Of a stretch of 7,412 bases of DNA, positions 5,324-7,412 are shown piece by piece; positions within the stretch are counted from its first letter, which is position 1; each line of letters begins with the position of its first letter. A program made the translations under genes and the position numbers. The notes beneath the pieces are model-generated. The model had not been told where the DNA came from and searched no databases. It was given only the letters and a program-made list of their open reading frames with translations. Origin of the DNA: an uncultured Oscillospiraceae bacterium (GTDB taxonomy: Bacteria > Bacillota > Clostridia > Oscillospirales > Oscillospiraceae); contig CAKUKL010000068.1 of the NCBI GenBank assembly GCA_934662925.1, positions 1 to 7,412 on the forward strand. The letters are read 5' to 3'.

Positions 5324-5348
5324 AGTGAAATAAGTGGGATATATCTCA

Positions 5349-5363
5349 GGGCCGGATCGGCCC
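5349..5363 (-). other. GC-rich hairpin in the potC-potD spacer
   Basis: GGGCCG (5349-5354) and CGGCCC (5358-5363) pair perfectly around a 3-nt loop, within the 70-nt gap between potC and potD. No T-run follows, so it is not a standard terminator. It could protect a potD-only mRNA fragment from decay, giving the excess of binding protein usual for such operons; that is inference. Confidence 0.45.
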
Positions 5364-5379
5364 GTAAGACCGATTGGGG

Positions 5380-6240
5380 TCAGTGGCCGCGGCGCTTGGC
5401 CGCCCGCTCCGCCCGGGCCTCCCGGACGTTGACGATGACCAGCAGGAGCAGCACCGCCGCGAACAGCAGGGTGGAGATGGCGTTGATCTCCGGGCTGACG
5501 CGCTTTTTGGTCATGCCGTAAATGGTCATGGCCAGCGTGGACGTGGACGAACCGGCGGTGAAATAGGAGATGACGAAGTCGTCGATGCTCATGGTAAATG
5601 CGATGAGCGCGCCGGACACGATGCCCGGCTTGATCTCCGGGATGATGACCTTGCGGAAGGCCTGCATCCACGTGCAGCCCAGATCCTGCGCCGCGTCCAC
5701 CAGATTGCGGTCCATCTGCCGCAGCTTGGGGGTGACGTTGAGGATCACGTAGGGGATGTTGAAGGAGATATGGGCCAGCAGCAGCGTGCCGAAGCCCAGA
5801 TACAGCCGGGGCGCGGTGAGCCGGTAGGTGCTCTCCATCCAGCCGACAAAACCGTTCCACCCGGCGAAGGCCGCCACGAAGAACAGGCACAGGGACACGC
5901 CGGTGACGATGTCCGCGTTCATCATGGGGATGTCGTTGATGACCATCAGCGGCTTGCGCCAGCGGCGGCGCATACTGTACAGGCCGATGGCGGCGAAGGT
6001 GCCCGCGATGGTGGAGATGACGGTGGCCAGCAGGGACACCAGCAGGGTGGTGTACACGCTGCTCATGACGATGCGGTCCTGAAACAGCTCGGCATACCAC
6101 TTCAGAGAGAAGCCCTTCCACACCACACTGCTGTTTCCGGCGTTAAAGGAGTAGATGATGAGCAGCACGATGGGGGCGTACAGGAACAGGAAGATCAGCG
6201 CCATGAACAGGCGTCCGCCCAGACGATTCTGTTTTTTCAT
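5380..6240 (-). CDS. potC: Polyamine ABC transporter permease PotC
   Basis: An inner-membrane subunit of 286 residues that pairs with PotB to form the polyamine channel. It shows six hydrophobic segments, at about residues 11-31, 62-88, 109-127, 147-169, 205-225 and 254-272. The cytoplasmic EAA loop that docks on PotA reads DAAQDLGCTWMQAFRKVIIP (182-201). FTMSIDDFVISYF (215-227) is a hallmark of PotC permeases. The ATG at 6240 overlaps the potB stop as ATGA. An in-frame ATG at 6294 would add 18 residues inside potB and lacks a ribosome binding site. The C-terminus is Arg/Lys-rich (REARAERAAKRRGH), consistent with a cytoplasmic end. Neighbours are potB upstream and, after a 70-nt gap, potD. 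The call is firm from sequence and context. Confidence 0.96.
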   Translation of the reverse strand: MKKQNRLGGRLFMALIFLFLYAPIVLLIIYSFNAGNSSVVWKGFSLKWYAELFQDRIVMSSVYTTLLVSLLATVISTIAGTFAAIGLYSMRRRWRKPLMVINDIPMMNADIVTGVSLCLFFVAAFAGWNGFVGWMESTYRLTAPRLYLGFGTLLLAHISFNIPYVILNVTPKLRQMDRNLVDAAQDLGCTWMQAFRKVIIPEIKPGIVSGALIAFTMSIDDFVISYFTAGSSTSTLAMTIYGMTKKRVSPEINAISTLLFAAVLLLLVIVNVREARAERAAKRRGH

Positions 6241-7118
6241 AGCATCACCGCCTGTTCTTCGCCCTCGCCAAAGTGGTTCATGATCCACATGCACACCACG
6301 ACGATGATCATCATCACCAGCGCGATGGCGGAGCCGAGGTGGGGGTTGTACGCGCCGCCCAGAAACTGCTGCTCGATGAGGTCGCCCAGCATCATCTGGG
6401 TGCCGCCGCCCAGCAGGCGGGAGATGGCGAAGGTGGACACCGAGGGGACGAACACCATGGTCACGCCGGATAGGATGCCGGGGATGGACAGAGGAAAGAT
6501 GACCTTCCGGAACACGGTGAAGGAATTGGCCCCCAGATCCCGGGCCGCCTCCAGCAGGGAGTGGTCCAGCTTGACGATGACCGAGTAGATGGGCAAAATC
6601 ATGAAGGGCAGGTAGTTATACACCATGCCCAGCACTACCGCGCCTGGGGTGCCGATCATCTGGAAGTGGGTGATGGGCACATACTTCGACGGATCGGCGG
6701 CGAAGTGCAGGGCGATGGCGTTGTAGAGGTCGATGACCCCGATTTTCTGAAACAGCTGGTTGAGCAGGCCGTTGTTCTCCAGAATGGACATCCAGGAGTA
6801 GGTCCGCAGCAGGAAGTTCACCCACATGGGCAGCATGATGACCACCGAGGCGATCCGCTGGAACCGGGGCCCCTCCCGGGCGATCATGCAGGAGATGGGG
6901 TAGCCGATGAGCAGGCAGATGAGCGTCGCGATAATGGCCAGCTGGAAGGACCGGATGAAAATGGACAGATACGTTCCCATCCGGGTAAAGTTTTCAAAGG
7001 TAAAGGAGCCGTCTGCGGTGGTGAAGGCGTAAACGACCACCATGACGATGGGGGCCACCACCAGCAGCGCCATCCACACCACGTAGGGGACGGCGAACCC
7101 GGAGAGCTTATTCTTCAT
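6237..7118 (-). CDS. potB: Polyamine ABC transporter permease PotB
   Basis: A 293-residue inner-membrane permease subunit, partner of PotC. Hydrophobic segments lie at about residues 10-32, 56-79, 90-106, 157-180, 211-231 and 264-281. The EAA loop reads EAARDLGANSFTVFRKVIFP (190-209). LPMWVNFLLRTYSW (96-109) and FVPSVSTFAISRLLGGG (223-239) are typical of PotB. The ATG at 7118 is preferred because AGGAGG (7133-7128) lies 9 nt upstream. The alternative ATG at 7136 would place that site inside the coding region. The gene begins inside the end of potA (11-bp overlap) and ends overlapping the potC ATG by 4 bp, so translation of the three genes is coupled. The C-terminal tail is acidic (FGEGEEQAVML). 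Confidence 0.96.
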   Translation of the reverse strand: MKNKLSGFAVPYVVWMALLVVAPIVMVVVYAFTTADGSFTFENFTRMGTYLSIFIRSFQLAIIATLICLLIGYPISCMIAREGPRFQRIASVVIMLPMWVNFLLRTYSWMSILENNGLLNQLFQKIGVIDLYNAIALHFAADPSKYVPITHFQMIGTPGAVVLGMVYNYLPFMILPIYSVIVKLDHSLLEAARDLGANSFTVFRKVIFPLSIPGILSGVTMVFVPSVSTFAISRLLGGGTQMMLGDLIEQQFLGGAYNPHLGSAIALVMMIIVVVCMWIMNHFGEGEEQAVML

Positions 7119-7412
7119 CCTCGCTCTCCTCCTCATCCAGCTCGTAGCTGGCGTCGCCGATCTCGTCGTATTCCTCGGAATAGGAGGAGTAGTCGCCGAA
7201 CATGCCGGAGTAGGAACTCTTTTTCATCACATGGATGCCGTCGGGATCGATCTTGATGCCGATAAGGCTGCCAACAGGGGACAGGTCGGTGGTCTGAATC
7301 AGCCACTTAAAGCCGTAAAAGTCCACGATAATGTCGTACTGCATCCCCTTGAAGGTCACGTTGGTCACGGTGCCCTTCAGCTGGCCCTGGTCCTCGGGGA
7401 CGATGTCCACGT
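7108..7412 (-). CDS. potA: Polyamine ABC transporter ATP-binding protein PotA, C-terminal part, cut by right edge
   Basis: PotA is the cytoplasmic ATPase that drives polyamine import through PotBC. Only the last 100 codons are here. The Walker A, signature and Walker B motifs lie outside the window, and the first codon seen is internal. The visible part is the regulatory C-terminal beta domain (TOBE type): LKGTVTNVTFKGMQYDIIVD (fragment residues 11-30), then the closing IGIKIDPDGIHVM (50-62), where PotA proteins usually end. After that comes an extra tail of about 37 residues (64-100), rich in Ser and Tyr and then Asp/Glu (15 acidic residues, 5 Tyr), ending DEEESEDEE. The tail has no counterpart in E. 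coli PotA as I remember it. The last 11 bp overlap potB. The call rests on the C-terminal domain plus the potBCD context. The operon promoter must lie beyond the right edge. Confidence 0.92.
   Translation of the reverse strand, partial: VDIVPEDQGQLKGTVTNVTFKGMQYDIIVDFYGFKWLIQTTDLSPVGSLIGIKIDPDGIHVMKKSSYSGMFGDYSSYSEEYDEIGDASYELDEEESEDEE
7128..7133 (-). promoter_or_regulatory. Ribosome binding site of potB, embedded in the potA tail codons
   Basis: AGGAGG on the minus strand, 9 nt before the potB ATG at 7118, is formed by the Glu codons of the DEEE run in the PotA C-terminus. It favours the potB start at 7118 over 7136. Confidence 0.8.

Noticed and set aside
4026..5333. A 435-codon plus-strand open frame antisense to potD
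   Set aside because: It lies opposite a clear potD, its translation is a Val/Gly/His/Asp-rich string without recognisable domains, and it has no ribosome binding site. It is a typical GC-driven mirror of the real gene.
5374..6588. A 404-codon plus-strand open frame antisense to potC and potB
   Set aside because: Composition is extreme (His, Gly, Asp, Gln-rich), it spans the boundary of two real permease genes, and no start signal supports it.

Overview
The window looks like chromosomal DNA from a high-GC gut-type Firmicute, most likely an Oscillospiraceae (Oscillospirales) relative of Flavonifractor, Oscillibacter or Intestinimonas. The grounds are the strong GC bias at third codon positions, AGGAGG-type ribosome binding sites, TTG and GTG starts, a type III pantothenate kinase, a Gram-positive lipoprotein binding protein, and small Pro-rich or helical proteins of a kind I associate with that order. 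The genus is not determined. I see no mobile element, CRISPR array, tRNA or rRNA.

Left part (1-1200, plus strand): the 3' end of a non-hydrolysing UDP-GlcNAc 2-epimerase gene (wecB/mnaA), then a membrane-anchored exported protein of unknown function whose end overlaps the next, convergent operon by 19 bp. Next (1182-2235, minus strand): a compact operon of three small uncharacterised proteins. Two are soluble helical proteins; the third has a Pro-rich linker and a hydrophobic C-terminal hairpin. This is the best candidate here for an undescribed system. Middle (2295-3547, plus strand): a YfcE/MJ0936-type phosphodiesterase and coaX, tightly coupled and closed by a strong bidirectional terminator at 3559-3596.

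Right part (minus strand, 3606 to the right edge): the polyamine ABC transporter operon potA-potB-potC-potD, entered through the last ~100 codons of potA and ending in a terminator at 4065-4096. Downstream of it is a separately promoted FlK-like hotdog thioesterase. PotA (ATPase) powers the PotB/PotC channel, and the lipoprotein PotD delivers spermidine or putrescine to it. The genes are joined by overlaps (11 bp potA/potB, 4 bp potB/potC). Only potC/potD has a spacer (70 bp), and it carries a GC-rich hairpin.

Most of the window is ordinary housekeeping and transport. The points worth a second look are the three-gene small-protein cassette, the acidic tail of PotA, the altered acidic ligand site in PotD, the FlK-like catalytic triad, and the terminator that abuts the -35 box of the next promoter.
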